Part shown: positions 1 through 10,838 of the stretch, one piece after another
Layout of the letters: every line of letters begins with the position of its first letter
Position numbering within the stretch: position 1 is the first letter of the stretch
Assembly (NCBI RefSeq): GCF_000499845.2
Contig: NC_023753.2
Coordinates: 18,314,087 to 18,378,086, forward strand
Length of the DNA: 64,000 nt
Direction of reading: 5' to 3'
Source: Phaseolus vulgaris
Taxonomy: Eukaryota; Streptophyta; Magnoliopsida; Fabales; Fabaceae
The notes under the pieces: generated by a model
The model's database searches: none
Seen by the model: only the letters and a program-made list of their open reading frames with translations
Told to the model about the DNA's origin: nothing
Made by a program: the position numbers and the translations under genes

Positions 1-1062
1 CTACATCCAGTCTTTACCTAAACCAAGGTGAAATTCACTAAATCACAATTCAAACAAACACAAATCCCACTGTTCTTGAACCCTACAAGAACTTAGGTAC
101 ACTTGCTGAAAAACCCTATTTCAGCACACACACTCTTCAAGAAACCCTATCAGGAAGAGTGTACAACCAAACTTTTACTAGAAAAGAAATGTGAAACAAC
201 TACACCTGATTGAGGATGCAGAAATCTTCCTTAAACGAGTAGAACAGATTGCTAGAACAGTAGCAGCACCTCTCACCAAGCTTTTGGAACCAAACAAGAA
301 CAATCACTTTTTGATTTTCGAAATCTTTCAAGAACAGATGCTAATTCTTTGTAAATCCTTAATTCTCTGATGCAAAACTTGTTTTTTCAATTGTATGATT
401 GATTTTTAAACTCAGAAACAAGTTTTCTTTTTATAGAAAACCAACTTATAACATATTTTTGAAAAACAGTTAAAGCTGTTATAAATGAACAGATTGAAAA
501 TAAAATGAACAGATCTATTTTCAAAAAGCAGTTAGAGAATTTGTTATGTGAGGAGACTTAGTCAGCCATTCTGGTGCAGGGACAAAACTGAAAACCGTTT
601 AAGATTGACATGGCACCAGAGTAAAAAAGAATCTATTCAATTACAGATGAACAAATTTATTTTTCAAAACGATAACAGCAAAGGCTTTAATTATTTAAAA
701 ACAGTCGTTTTGAAAGGTAGAAGACTTAGTCAAAATACTTGATGCACAAAATCTAATTTTCACAAGACTTAGCCAAGGCATCAGTTTAAAAATGAATCTG
801 TTTAGTTAGAAAATAACAGATTTATTTTTATGCAGTAAACGTGTTTTTTGTAAAACATGTGAAAAACAGTTTAAGAAATTTTGTGCTTGCTCTTAACACA
901 TGGTCAGTGGTTAAGATGTGAGTTACTAAGCAAAAAGCCTACTCTTAAACAACCTCTAAACACTACCTAAGACATTCTTAAAGCAAATGTAAAAATACAT
1001 GAAATGTACATAAAAGTCTTCATCAAACACATGTCTTGAAGGGGCAGCAACCATCTTCAACA
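1..1062 (-). repeat. 3' LTR of family-A copia element (partial)
   Basis: This stretch aligns colinearly with 13078-14140, with only scattered differences by eye, and ends in TTCAACA next to a polypurine tract. It is the 3' LTR of a minus-strand element. About 520 bp of the LTR lie beyond the window's left edge. Short ORFs inside it recur in the other LTR and are not genes. Confidence 0.93.
427..435 (-). promoter_or_regulatory. TATA box in family-A 3' LTR
   Basis: The minus strand reads TATAAAAAG here. The matching position of the 5' LTR reads TATAAAAGG (13504-13512) and that of the related LTR at 41313-43022 reads TATATAAAG (42290-42298). Conservation at the same place in three LTRs supports a core promoter. 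Confidence 0.65.
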
Positions 1063-1077
1063 ATCTCCCCCTATTTG
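1063..1077 (-). other. Polypurine tract of family-A element
   Basis: The minus strand reads AAATAGGGGGAGATT directly before the LTR start TGTTGAAGATGG, the expected site for plus-strand DNA priming. The same tract occurs next to family-B LTRs, for example at 34932. Confidence 0.85.
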
Positions 1078-1383
1078 ATGGAGACAAATCCCCATAACTC
1101 TGTTGATTTAAGAACCTGTACTGCACCAAATACTAAACCAGAAAAACAGAACATTGCATAACATGTAAAATGGTTTTAAGGTGCAGAATTTAACTTCCTG
1201 ATTCGGCTAGCTTCACCTGGCATGGTGAGCTATTTTTCTCCCCCTTTGGATTCATCAAAGAGCATTTAAGCATAAGGGAAGATAAACCAGAAATATAACC
1301 ATAATAGTCCAGAAAATAAAGACAAATTGTTCAGCATTACAAAATTTAAAACTGATAAAGAAAGCATGAAAATCAAGATACTT

Positions 1384-2679
1384 CTAATCCTTGTAGTATA
1401 GCTCTGCAAGCTGCGCCTGAACTCCTTCAATTTGATCATCAAGGTGCTGAAACCTTGCTTGAGTGGTCTCAAAATATGCCCTCTGTTCTGAAGTCATGAC
1501 ATCAAGGCGACACAGAACTTGCCTTTCAAACATGGATAATGGTTCACCTCGGTATACTGGAGCTTGATAGGCAACAATGGCATTCTGATGAGTTGCAGCA
1601 GCTTCTTCATGCACAGATTGGGGAGCAGGTGAGTCTCCTCTGACTTCTACAGATGGAGAACTTATCATTTGATTTCCAGCATGTTCAGCAGATTGTTCTT
1701 GCCCATAGGAGTGATGGATAACATAACATGAATGTTCTGCAGCTTGAAATGTGTCATCCTCCATGGGAACAACTTCATCCTCATCCTTATTGTTGAGGTT
1801 TGATGCTCCATGTTCTGCTTGAGATTTCTTGCCTTTGAGAACCACCCAATTTTTCTCTATTTTGTGAAATCCCATCTTTGTGAGAGTTGAATTGTCAATC
1901 TCACTTACAGCCTTGATGAGGTCGTTTCTCTCATTTGAAGCATCAACACCAAAGAAATCAATCAATTTTGAAACAAGTATAGCATAAGGAAAGCGATAAT
2001 CAACCAACCTTTTGGATTTCAGCATGTGTTCATTGATAATGAAAACCCAGTTTACCTTAATCTGGTTCATGATGCAATATAGAAGGATTAAATCCTCTTC
2101 ATGTAAAACAACATGATTTGTACCTCTTGGGATGAGTTGTCATGCTATAATGTAGGCAACAAGACGTGGTGTAAGGTTCAAATGACTTGCATGGAACCTG
2201 CTTATGCTCTGGGTAGGGTTCCTCATACAGCTCTTGTAATATTGCAGTTTATTGAATTCCTGAATCCCACTGGTGTTTCCTTTCCCCACTTTCAGTCCAG
2301 CATACTTGATTCCAGCCACAAAATTCCAAACATCACATGTGATCTTCATTTTGATCCCTTTCACATAGGAGACAATGTTCTTTCCATCCAAGGTTAGATT
2401 AGTGTAAAACACCTTAACTAAATCAGGATATACATTACCCGTTAATTCCAGCAGCTTTTTCAAATTTTGTTGCTTCAATACAGCCCTTGTTTCTGCCAAT
2501 TTTTCTGATTTCAGCCAGTTGAAATCCAGCACCTTGGGTATATTAATCTGCTTTCTACTTGTCTCGTGGATGTAGGCATTGATACCTTCTTCATTTCCAG
2601 CGAACCAACCTTCTAGCACACCTTGAAAGGTGCTTTGCTTGCCCTTATTTTTCTGTTTCTATCTTGAAGAAGAAGCCAT
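1384..2679 (-). pseudogene. 3' accessory ORF of family-A element (broken)
   Basis: This ORF lies between RNase H and the 3' LTR. It matches the intact 404-codon ORF at 36487-37701: both carry a LEGWF motif near the start, a FNWLKS motif, NVYPDL/NIYPDL, KYAGL and YYKSC, and both end in a heptad-like, glutamine-rich tail. By eye the N-terminal halves are about half identical. The likely start is ATG at 2677-2679, followed by a stop TAG at codon 7 (2659-2661). A frameshift near 2110-2150 separates the 159-codon and 228-codon parts. I see no membrane segment or signal peptide. Similar ORFs in plant elements are usually annotated only as putative plant transposon protein; the function is unknown. 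Confidence 0.75.
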
Positions 2680-3091
2680 GGTTGAACCAGAATTTTTTTT
2701 CTTGGTTTCAAATGATGAGAACAGAAAATGGGTAGCCAATGTGGGTAGCAGATTCCCACACAGATTTATATTGAGAAATGAATAGGTTGATATGACAGTT
2801 ATGAATGGATATGCATGAAGATTTTATGATCTGAAATTGTGCAGAGAATCTTTGAAAATATGCAGCAAATATTTAGGGTCATGATGCACACAATTCATAC
2901 CTTTATTGAGCACCCAAACCATCAAATCGGTTACATAACCATGACCAAAACCGTCAAAGGTACAGAGGTTAATGCCCACTAAGTCAGTCAAGCAGTCAAA
3001 GATCAAAATTTCTCTTTCCTAGTCATCAATGCATATCAGTACCAAAAATAAACACATTTAATTGCGAATAAACAGATTTAATTTTTCACTG

Positions 3092-3822
3092 CTAGGCACA
3101 ATTGACATGTATAATACCCAATTCATTAAGCAGAAAATTAAACCTATCCTTAGCCAATGGTTTTGTGAACAAATCAGCAAGCTGTAATTCTGTACCAATG
3201 AATTTAATCTCACATGTTCCATTTGAAATGTGTTCCCTTAGGAAATGATGCCTAATTTCAATGTGTTTGGTTCTAGAATGCATGATAGGATTTTTGGTTA
3301 AGTTGATTGCACTTGTGTTATCGCACAACAGAGGTATATGGTTAAGTAAGATACCAAAATCATTCAATTGTTGTCTTAGCCATATGGTTTGAACACAACA
3401 ACTCCTTACTGCAATGTACTCTGCTTCAGCCGTGGAGAGAGCTACACAAGCCTGCTTTTTGCATTGCCATGAGATCAAGCTTGATCCAAGCAAGTGATAG
3501 GTTCCACTGGTGCTCTTCCTATCAATTTTGCAACATGCAAAGTCTGAATCAGAATATCCAGTTAAGCTTAATGAAATGTTACCTGGATACCACAAGCCAA
3601 CTTCTTTAGTTCCTTGCAAATACTTCAAAATCCTTTTGGCAGTATTGTAGTGTGATTCTTTAGAAGCAGATTGAAACGGAGCACACATGCACACTGCAAA
3701 CATTATGTCAGGCCTGCTGACAGTGAGATAAATAGTGATTCTATGAGTCCTCTGTATTTGGTTTCATCAACAACAATTCCAGCTTCATCATGATCCAAGT
3801 GACAGCTTGTTGAGAAGAGTGT
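3092..3822 (-). pseudogene. RT C-terminus and RNase H of family-A element
   Basis: This is the part of the polyprotein after the nested insertion. It opens with the linker between RT and RNase H (HLDHDEAG, ETKYRGLI) and continues through copia RNase H motifs: GYSDSDFA, STSGT, ALSTAEAEYIA, LLCDNTSAI, HSRTKHIEIRHHF and ADLFTKPL. The acidic residues of the RNase H active site are in place. A one-base loss near 3700 shifts the frame between the linker and the MFAVCMCA segment. The upstream remainder of RT lies at 8990-10081. Confidence 0.88.
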
Positions 3823-4876
3823 TGATGAGAAACAAGTAAAGGAGGTTTTTATTAATGAAGCAAGAGGCCATTCACCATCACACTTGAAGTTCTTCCTTAT
3901 AATCTTCTCAAAATTAAAAGAAGACATAAAATAAAGAGAGGCCCAAGCCCAAAGCCCAAGCCCAAACCCAAGTCCATCCTATGAAGGGCAAGGCCAAGTA
4001 TTAAATAATAAAGAATATTGTTTGAAGGTGATTAGAGGAAAACATAAGAAACCTCTTTTGTTAAAGCATCTTTAGGTCCTTAGTTAGGAGTATTAGGGGG
4101 GGTGCGTTAGTAGATAAGTGTAGGAGTAAATAAGGAGGTGCCAAAGTGAGAGAAGAGATCACACCTTCCTCATGACTTGGTTTAGGCGCCACTTTCATTT
4201 GAATTTGGGGGGAGTTTTTGAATTTATTTAGCTTGCATTTCAGCACCGATAGGCTATAAATTAAGGTGTTGCCTTTGTATTTTTCAGATTTGAGTTTTAA
4301 TTAGAGAAACTATACTCAATTTTTGAGAGAGCATTGGAGAGCTTTGTGCCTTCTTCACTAGTCTTATCTTGATGGTTCCACGGTTACCTCAAGTGGCGGC
4401 TTGCACACTTATCTTGGAGTCTCCATCCTCCTAGTGGCGTGATCATCCAACCATACATCCATCTCCATGAGCTTTCTCTTCTCCTTCCTTCTTCCTTTTA
4501 AAACTGTTCATGTCTTAGTTTGCTTCTTTGGAATTTCTGTTCGGTGTTCTTGCTGTTTTGCTGTTTTTGGTTCGGTCCTTTGATGTTTCTGTCCATTCAT
4601 CTTGTTCCTTTGCTTTTCTAGCTCATATGTTCGGTTCATTTCAATTCTTAAGTATTATGTTCGGTGCATTTGCCTTTTCTTCAACTTAAATCGGTTCAAT
4701 TTGACAATATGTGGAACTTCCATATGAGTTTGTGTTTTGGCACTAGTTTTGGTGAGTTCTTGTTCATAGAACCTTGATCCAATTTTTCTATGATAAAGTG
4801 CCTATCTCATAACCAACTCAAGATGATTCCTAAGAATGTCAAGAGTCATTCTAATTGTGCTAGTGGAATCACATCA
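3823..4876 (+). repeat. Left LTR of gag-only gypsy-like element (full length)
   Basis: It starts TGATGAGAAAC and ends CACATCA two bases before the primer binding site, giving 1054 bp. The first ~797 bp match 8193-8989; bases 4621-4876 have no counterpart in the right LTR. A TATA box lies at 4254-4262. Confidence 0.85.
4254..4262 (+). promoter_or_regulatory. TATA box in left gypsy-like LTR
   Basis: The sequence CTATAAATT occurs here and at the equivalent place of the right LTR (8622-8630). It lies upstream of the leader and gag ORF, as expected for the element's promoter. Confidence 0.6.
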
Positions 4877-4878
4877 TG

Positions 4879-4890
4879 TGGTATCAAGAG
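4879..4890 (+). other. Primer binding site, initiator tRNA-Met type
   Basis: TGGTATCAAGAG two bases after the LTR end is complementary to the 3' end of plant initiator tRNA-Met apart from one position. It fixes the 3' boundary of the left LTR at 4876. Confidence 0.85.
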
Positions 4891-6111
4891 TTTAGGTGTG
4901 TTCTTGTTTAATTGTTGAGTTGTGTAGCACTTTCTTTCAAGAGCTCTTTTAATTTCTTGCAATTTATGGTTCTGTTTTTAGGCTTATTTGAGTTTGCTTG
5001 CTGTTTTAATTCTTTTGCCTATCATATGTTTGAGTATTTTCCTTTTTAATCCATACAAGTTTTTTCTTAGTCTTGTTTTTCCATAATTGTCATCACTTCT
5101 TGTAGTACTTTTATTGCTTTTCTTGTTTCTTGCTTTAGTGTCATATAATTTTCTGAGTTTGATATTGATCCTTTGTGCATTTTCTGTTTTAGAATTGAGT
5201 TCATACTTGTATTCTAGACCTATACAAGTTCATACACATCATTTTCCATTATGTCTTTGCTAGTTCATAATTCTGTTTTTCATTCCTATTAGGATTCCTC
5301 TGTTTTTCTGAAAAGTGCTTAGTGTTTTTCCTTATTGAAATTTATTTACTCACTGGAAAATTCTGAAATTCTGGATTTGTGTTATTAAAAGTGTTATAAA
5401 AGCATAGAAAAAAGAAGTACTCAAAAATTCAAAGTACACAAAAAATGATAAATAAAATACAAACGGTGTACAATTCTGCCGAAAAAAATACGGTAATCTG
5501 GCAGCGATTTTGAAAAATTTATCTCAATTAATTGGCTTACTGTTTTTAAGTGATTCCAGTGCCATTATTGATTTAACATCTTGAAGTTTCTGTGGTTTAA
5601 ATTTCAGAATCCAGTTCGCTCTATATCATTCCAGTTAAATCAGTGAACATCAAGCACAGTTTGCATAAAAAAATATTTTTCAGTAGCTAAATTTTTGTTT
5701 TCTTCATCTACTCTAGTGCTTTTCTTTAAGTATTCTTTTGTGTGCCTACCTTCTCATTGAGTTCTTTAATTTTCTTGCTTGTCTTTTGTTCATTAATCTT
5801 TGAGTTTGTCAAACATCTAGTATTCCTTTTGTTCTAGCCTTTCTTTGCTTATACTTTTTCTTGTTTGTCTTTATTGCTTCTTTGGTTTTGTTGTGGTTGG
5901 CTTTGAGATTGGTGTGCTTGCTTTGAAATCTTTCATTTGAGGATTCCAAAACCTCAAGATCAGATTGGTGCAAGGACATTATTTCTTTGAGAGTGACCTA
6001 TTTTTCTGCCCAAATTCACTTCGGCAATTTCATTGCCAAACTCACTGTTTTTGCTAATTTTGTTTCTTGACTTGTTTACTGTTTTTGTGTGTTTGCTGTT
6101 TTTAATTACAA
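4891..6111 (+). other. Untranslated leader of gag-only element
   Basis: About 1.2 kb of T-rich sequence lies between the primer site and the gag start, with no long ORF. This is the normal place for dimerisation and packaging signals, but I could identify none. Confidence 0.6.
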
Positions 6112-8256
6112 ATGGCTGGATTTTCAAGTGATGCATCCTACAAGCAGCATTCTCCTTCCAAAGCTTCAATCCTGGGTGAATTACATGAAGCACAACGAAC
6201 CATTAGACGCTTGGAAGAGAAATTGCAAAAGATGGAGGTGCAACAAGCTAGGCCATCTCCTTCTATCCATGATGAGCATCATTCACATAGACCTTCAACA
6301 AGAGCTTCTTCAAATGATTTTGGCCGTGAAGAAGACCATAGGAGAAGGAGAACTCCACCCCAATTTCATGGACATAGACATCATACCCAAGGGGAGAGAC
6401 ATCACTACGGCAATGGCTTCTACCAAGATGCAAAGTCTAGGCTACCTTCGGTCAAGCTTCCTTGTTTTAATGGATCTAGTGATCCTAATGTATATTTAGA
6501 TTGGGAGGCTAAGTGTGAACAAATATTTGAGATCCATGAGATCCAAGATGAGCATAAGCTTAAGATAGCCACCTTAGAGTTTAGTGATTATTCCATGAAA
6601 TGGTGGCATGGTGTTGTAAAGGACATTATCTATCACAAGGGTCCTCCCGTGGACTTTTGGAACTTTTTAAAGGATCATATGCGCGCTAGATTTGTGCCCC
6701 CACATTTTAGGAAGGACCTCATGTTGAGACTCCAACACTTTCAACAAGGCACGCTAAATGTGGATGAATATTATAAGGAGCTAGAGACGCTTGTGCTTAA
6801 AATTGAATTAGAAGAAAGTGAAGAAGCTATGATTGCTAGGTTTGTGAGTGGTCTTAGGAAGGATATTCAAGACATTGTTGAGTTACAAGAGTATTCATCA
6901 TTGGGTTCTTTAGTTCATCTTGCAATAAAGGTGGAAGCCCAACTTGCTAAGAAAAATTCTTTCAAAAATACTCCCAATGATGGTTACTACAACAAGTCTT
7001 GGAGGAACAAAAATTCTTTTTTTAAATTTCCTTCCAAAGATTCTCTTTTCAAACCCAAGGAACCTAAGCCATCTACTTCTAGGCCTAAATCACCCACTAG
7101 AACGTCTAATACCAAATGCTTTAAATGTATGGGTTATGGTCACATAGCTGCAAATTGTCCTTCTAAACGAAGTATGTACATGCATGATGGCATTGTAGTT
7201 AGTGAGCATGATTCCGATTCACCTAGGCATTCTTCACCTTCTAGGCCATCAAGTGGGGATGAGAGTGAGAGTCCACTTCAAGGGGATTTGTTAGTTTGGA
7301 GAAGACTTCTTGGACAAATTTCACAACCTTTGGATGAAAGTCAAAGGGAAAATATTTTTCATACAAGATGTCTTATTCAAAACAACATTTGCTCTTTGAT
7401 GGTGGATGGGGGTAGTTGCATTAATGTGGCTAGTACAAGAGTAGTAGATAAGCTTGGATTGTCTACTATCTCTCATACAAAGCCCTACAAATTGCAATGG
7501 CTTAGTGATGTAGGAGAAATAATTGTTAATAAACAAGTCCTCATTAACTTTGCAATAGGCAAGTATAAAGATGAGGTTTTATGTGATGTTGTACCCATGG
7601 AAGCAACTCATCTTCTTTTAGGAAGGCCTTGGCAATATGATAAATATGTTTTACATGATGACCTATCCAATATGCTGTCTTTTTCCTTCCAAGGGCGCAA
7701 GGTTATCTTAAAACCCCTCTCTCCCAAAGAGGTTCATGGGGACCAAATAAAAATGAAAACTAAAAGAGAAAATGAGAAAGAAAAAGAAGTAAGTACTAAA
7801 CCGAGTCACACCACTTTACCCACTAAATCCAACATGTTGACTCGTGCTATGCCTCACAAGGAACCTTCAAGGTCTTCTTCTTCTTTATCTTTTTCATTAC
7901 CCAAGGTTCCTATCTCAACACCAAATTGGTTAAAAAATGTTAGGGATGATTTTTTCATACCTCCTAATGGGTTTCACCATTCAAGAGGTCTTTTTCCAAA
8001 AAATATCATCATTCCCAAACAAATTTTTCCAACTTGGTCAATTTATAGGACCTCCTTTTCTGCAATCCCTTTGGTTTCATCTGCTAAGTCATGTACTCCT
8101 TTTTCTTACACTTTTGATTATGAAAGTAAAATGACTTTGTTATATGCAGGGATTCAGAATTCGTGGATGAATTCTCTCCAACTCGGGGAGTATGATGAGA
8201 ATCAAGTAAAAGAGGTTTTATTAATGAAGGAAGAGGCCATTCGCCATCACACTTGA
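6112..8256 (+). CDS. Gag-protease ORF of the non-autonomous gypsy-like element
   Basis: This is an uninterrupted 714-codon ORF. Residues about 20-45 form a charged, coiled-coil-like stretch (RTIRRLEEKLQKME). Residues about 105-285 carry the Ty3/gypsy capsid signature (YLDWEAKCEQIF, KWWHGVV, FVPPHFRKDL, ARFVSGLRKDI). A CCHC zinc knuckle CFKCMGYGHIAANC lies at about 335-348. A retropepsin-like segment follows at about 430-500, with DGGSC as active site and LLLGRPWQYD as the flap/C-terminal motif. After this, where RT should begin, there is a low-complexity Lys/Glu/Ser linker and a tail unlike RT. The ORF runs through the polypurine tract and 64 bases into the right LTR. It would supply only capsid and protease, so replication would need an autonomous partner (inference). 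Confidence 0.88.
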   Translation: MAGFSSDASYKQHSPSKASILGELHEAQRTIRRLEEKLQKMEVQQARPSPSIHDEHHSHRPSTRASSNDFGREEDHRRRRTPPQFHGHRHHTQGERHHYGNGFYQDAKSRLPSVKLPCFNGSSDPNVYLDWEAKCEQIFEIHEIQDEHKLKIATLEFSDYSMKWWHGVVKDIIYHKGPPVDFWNFLKDHMRARFVPPHFRKDLMLRLQHFQQGTLNVDEYYKELETLVLKIELEESEEAMIARFVSGLRKDIQDIVELQEYSSLGSLVHLAIKVEAQLAKKNSFKNTPNDGYYNKSWRNKNSFFKFPSKDSLFKPKEPKPSTSRPKSPTRTSNTKCFKCMGYGHIAANCPSKRSMYMHDGIVVSEHDSDSPRHSSPSRPSSGDESESPLQGDLLVWRRLLGQISQPLDESQRENIFHTRCLIQNNICSLMVDGGSCINVASTRVVDKLGLSTISHTKPYKLQWLSDVGEIIVNKQVLINFAIGKYKDEVLCDVVPMEATHLLLGRPWQYDKYVLHDDLSNMLSFSFQGRKVILKPLSPKEVHGDQIKMKTKRENEKEKEVSTKPSHTTLPTKSNMLTRAMPHKEPSRSSSSLSFSLPKVPISTPNWLKNVRDDFFIPPNGFHHSRGLFPKNIIIPKQIFPTWSIYRTSFSAIPLVSSAKSCTPFSYTFDYESKMTLLYAGIQNSWMNSLQLGEYDENQVKEVLLMKEEAIRHHT

Positions 8257-8989
8257 AGTTCTTCCTTCTAATCTTCTCAAAATTAAAAGAAGACATAAAA
8301 TAAAGAGAGGCCCAAGCCCAAAGCCCAAGCCCAAACCCAAGTCCATCCTATGAAGGGCAAGGCCAAGTATTAAATAATAAAGAATATTGTTTGAAGGTGC
8401 TTAGAGGAAAACATAAGAAACCTCTTTTGTTAAAGCATCTTTAGGTCCTCAGTTAGGAGTATTAGGTGGGTGCGTTAGTAGATAAGTGTAGGAGTAAATA
8501 AGGAGGTGCCAAAGTGAGAGAAGAGATCACACCTTCCTCATGACTTGGTTTAGGCGCCACTTTCATTTGAATTTGGGGGGAGTTTTTGAATTTATTTAGC
8601 TTGCATTTCAGCACCGATAGGCTATAAATTAAGGTGCTGCCCTTGTATTTTTCAGATTTGAATTTTAATTAGAGAAACTATACTCAATTTTTGAGAGAGC
8701 ATTAGAGAGCTTTGTGCCTTCTTCACTAGTCTTATCTTGATGGTTCCATGGTTACCTCAAGTGGCGGCTTGCACACTTATCTTGGAGTCTCCATCCTCCT
8801 AGTGGCGTGATCATCCAACCATACATCCATCTCCATGAGCTTTCTCTTCTCCTTCCTTCTTCCTTTTAAAATTGTTCATGTCTTAGTTTGCTTCTTTTGG
8901 AATTTCTGTTCGGTGTTCTTGCTGTTTTGCTGTTTTTGGTTTGGTCCTTTGATGTTTCTGTCCATTCATCTTGTTCCTTTGCTTTTCTA
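8193..8989 (+). repeat. Right LTR of gag-only element, missing its 3' end
   Basis: It begins TGATGAGAATC right after a purine-rich tract (CTCGGGGAGTA) and matches 3823-4620 closely. At 8990 it passes straight into the interrupted copia RT gene. The terminal ~256 bp found in the left LTR, including the CA end, are absent. The gag ORF overlaps its first 64 bases. Confidence 0.88.
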
Positions 8990-10081
8990 TTGTGTGTTGA
9001 TTGGTTTACACTTGTCCATTTCAAATTTCTTCAGCAGATCCTTGCAATACTTAGCTTCATTTAAGAAAATGCCATCCTTGAGTTGTTTGACCTGCAAGCC
9101 TAGAAAAGAGTTCAAGTCACCCATCATTGACATTTCAAACTCACTCTTCATGACTTTCACGAAAGTTTCACACAATTCTCCATTGTTTGATCCAAAAATG
9201 ATGTCATCCACATATACTTGTAGTAGAATTGTGTCATCCCCTTTCTTCTTGATGAACAAGGTCTTATCTGATGTGCCTCTGTCATAACCTTGTGAGGTGA
9301 GAAAATCACTTAGCCTTTCATACCATTGCCTAGGAGCTTGCTTGAGCCCATAGAGAGCCTTTTTGAGTTTGAACACGTATTTTGGATGCTGATGGACTTC
9401 AAAACCTGGTGGTTGTGAAACAAATACCTCTTCATTTATATAACCATTCAAGAAGGCACTCTTCACATCCATTTGAAATAGCTTGAACCCTTTGATGCAG
9501 GAGAAAGCAAGCAGCAATCTAACAGCTTCTAGCCGAGCCACTGGTGCATATGTCTCATCATAGTCTATCCCTTCTTCTTGATTGTACCCTTTAGCTACTA
9601 GCCTAGCCTTATTTCTGGTAATCACCCCGTGCTCATCCATTTTGTTTTTGAATACCCATTTTGTCCCAATTATATTCATCTCTGGTATTCTAGGAACAAG
9701 AGTCCAGACCTCATTAAGAGCAAATTGATTCAGTTCCTCTTGCATGGCTAAGATCCAGTTGTTGTCCTTGAGAGCTTCATTCAGATTCTTGGGTTCCACT
9801 TGAGATACAAAGGCCATTGCTTCACAAAAGTTGTTCAAGGATTTCCTAGTTGATACTCCTTTCTCAATGTTCTCAATGACATTATCAAGGGTTAGGTCTC
9901 TAGGGGTTTTCCACTCTTTTGGCAAACCTGCAGGCACAGTAGACTCTTGCATAGCATGTGTATCAGCAGTATCAAAATGAATCGATTCACTTTGATTTAA
10001 AACAGATTTAAATTCATTACTGTCAAGATCACCAGCAGCAGTTTTATATATGCTATGATCAATTTCATAAAAAAACAACAT
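8990..10081 (-). pseudogene. Reverse transcriptase of family-A copia element (5' part)
   Basis: The minus strand encodes a clear Ty1/copia [77 protein letters not shown], the catalytic YVDD (9203-9214) and LGLQVKQL. The reading frame is open but ends artificially at 8990 because of the nested element; RNase H continues at 3822. It overlaps the integrase ORF in another frame at 10065-10081, so a frameshift separates the two. Confidence 0.92.
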
Positions 10082-10793
10082 GCATTGATTCTTCTACAAT
10101 GAGCAACCTTTTATTGAAGACTCTATATGCATGACCATTCAAAGCATAACCAATGTGCACACCTTCATCAGATTTAGCATCAAATTTACCTAGATTTTCT
10201 TTGCCATTATTCAATACAAAGCATTTACACCCAAATACCCTAAGGTGACTCACACTAGGTTTTCTGCCCTTATACAATTCATATGGGGTTTTCTTAATAA
10301 TAGGTCTTATTAAGGTTCTATTTAACACATAAGCTGCAGTATAGACTGCATCTGCCCAAAAATACTTAGGAAGCTTAGATTCATTTAACATGGTTCTAGC
10401 TAGTTCCTCTAATGATCTGTTTTTCCTTTCAACTACACCATTTTTTTGGGGTGTCCTAGGGGCTGAAAAGGTGTGTGATATCCCATGCTTCTCACAGAAC
10501 CTCTCAAATCTAGCATTCTGAAACTCTCCCCCATGATCACTTCGAATTGATTTAATGCAGCAGCCATTTTCATTTTGCAGAACCTTTGCCAATTTCTTAA
10601 AAGCAATGTAAGCATCATTTTTATGTGCAAGAAACAAAGTCCATGTAAATCTAGAGTAATCATCCACAACAACTAAAGCATGCAAATTTCCAGCCAAGCT
10701 AGTGAATTTTGTAAGCTCTTCAATCATATGTTTGGAACAACCATTGTCCAAGTACCATTGATTTTCTTGCTGCCTATCTGCAAAACAGAACAA
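10065..10793 (-). pseudogene. Protease-integrase fusion of family-A element, internally deleted
   Basis: The N-terminus has the copia protease active site, but it reads LDNGCSKHM where family A elsewhere (39329-39547) has LDSGCSKHMTGD, so the catalytic DSG has become DNG. About ten residues later the frame jumps into the integrase core. The rest of the protease and the His/Cys GAG-pre-integrase region are missing. The integrase core keeps its D (VVVDDYSRF), D (SDHGGEF) and E (NGVVERKNR), followed by a copia-type C-terminus (LRVFGCKCF, HIGYALNG). Deletion in frame, with the ORF still open, is notable. It cannot be a working polyprotein. Confidence 0.9.
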
Positions 10794-10838
10794 AGATGAT
10801 ACAAATGGTACCCTTTACAGTATAGGGTCCAACACAAA

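Larger units (their letters stand above)
3823..8989 (+). mobile_element. Non-autonomous Ty3/gypsy-like element with a gag-protease ORF only
   Basis: Two direct repeats (3823-4876 and 8193-8989) flank a tRNA-Met primer site, a 1.2-kb leader and one long ORF with gag, zinc knuckle and protease. There is no reverse transcriptase, RNase H or integrase. It sits inside the RT of the family-A copia element, which reads ...CKPINT up to 8990 and resumes at 3822 with no codon lost apart from a short GTGT-like overlap. The layout fits the TR-GAG class of non-autonomous plant LTR elements (family knowledge), with a protease added. The right LTR lacks its last ~256 bp relative to the left one. The LTRs differ at about 18 positions by eye, so insertion is fairly recent. 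Confidence 0.9.

Noticed and set aside
548..742. 64-codon ORF, recurring at 13626-13820
   Set aside because: Both lie at equivalent positions inside the family-A LTRs and have no domain; they are shared only because the LTRs are.
4879..4890. Possible tRNA gene fragments at TGGTATCA sites
   Set aside because: These 12-base matches (also at 12540, 26473, 41299) are primer binding sites next to LTR ends, not tRNA genes.
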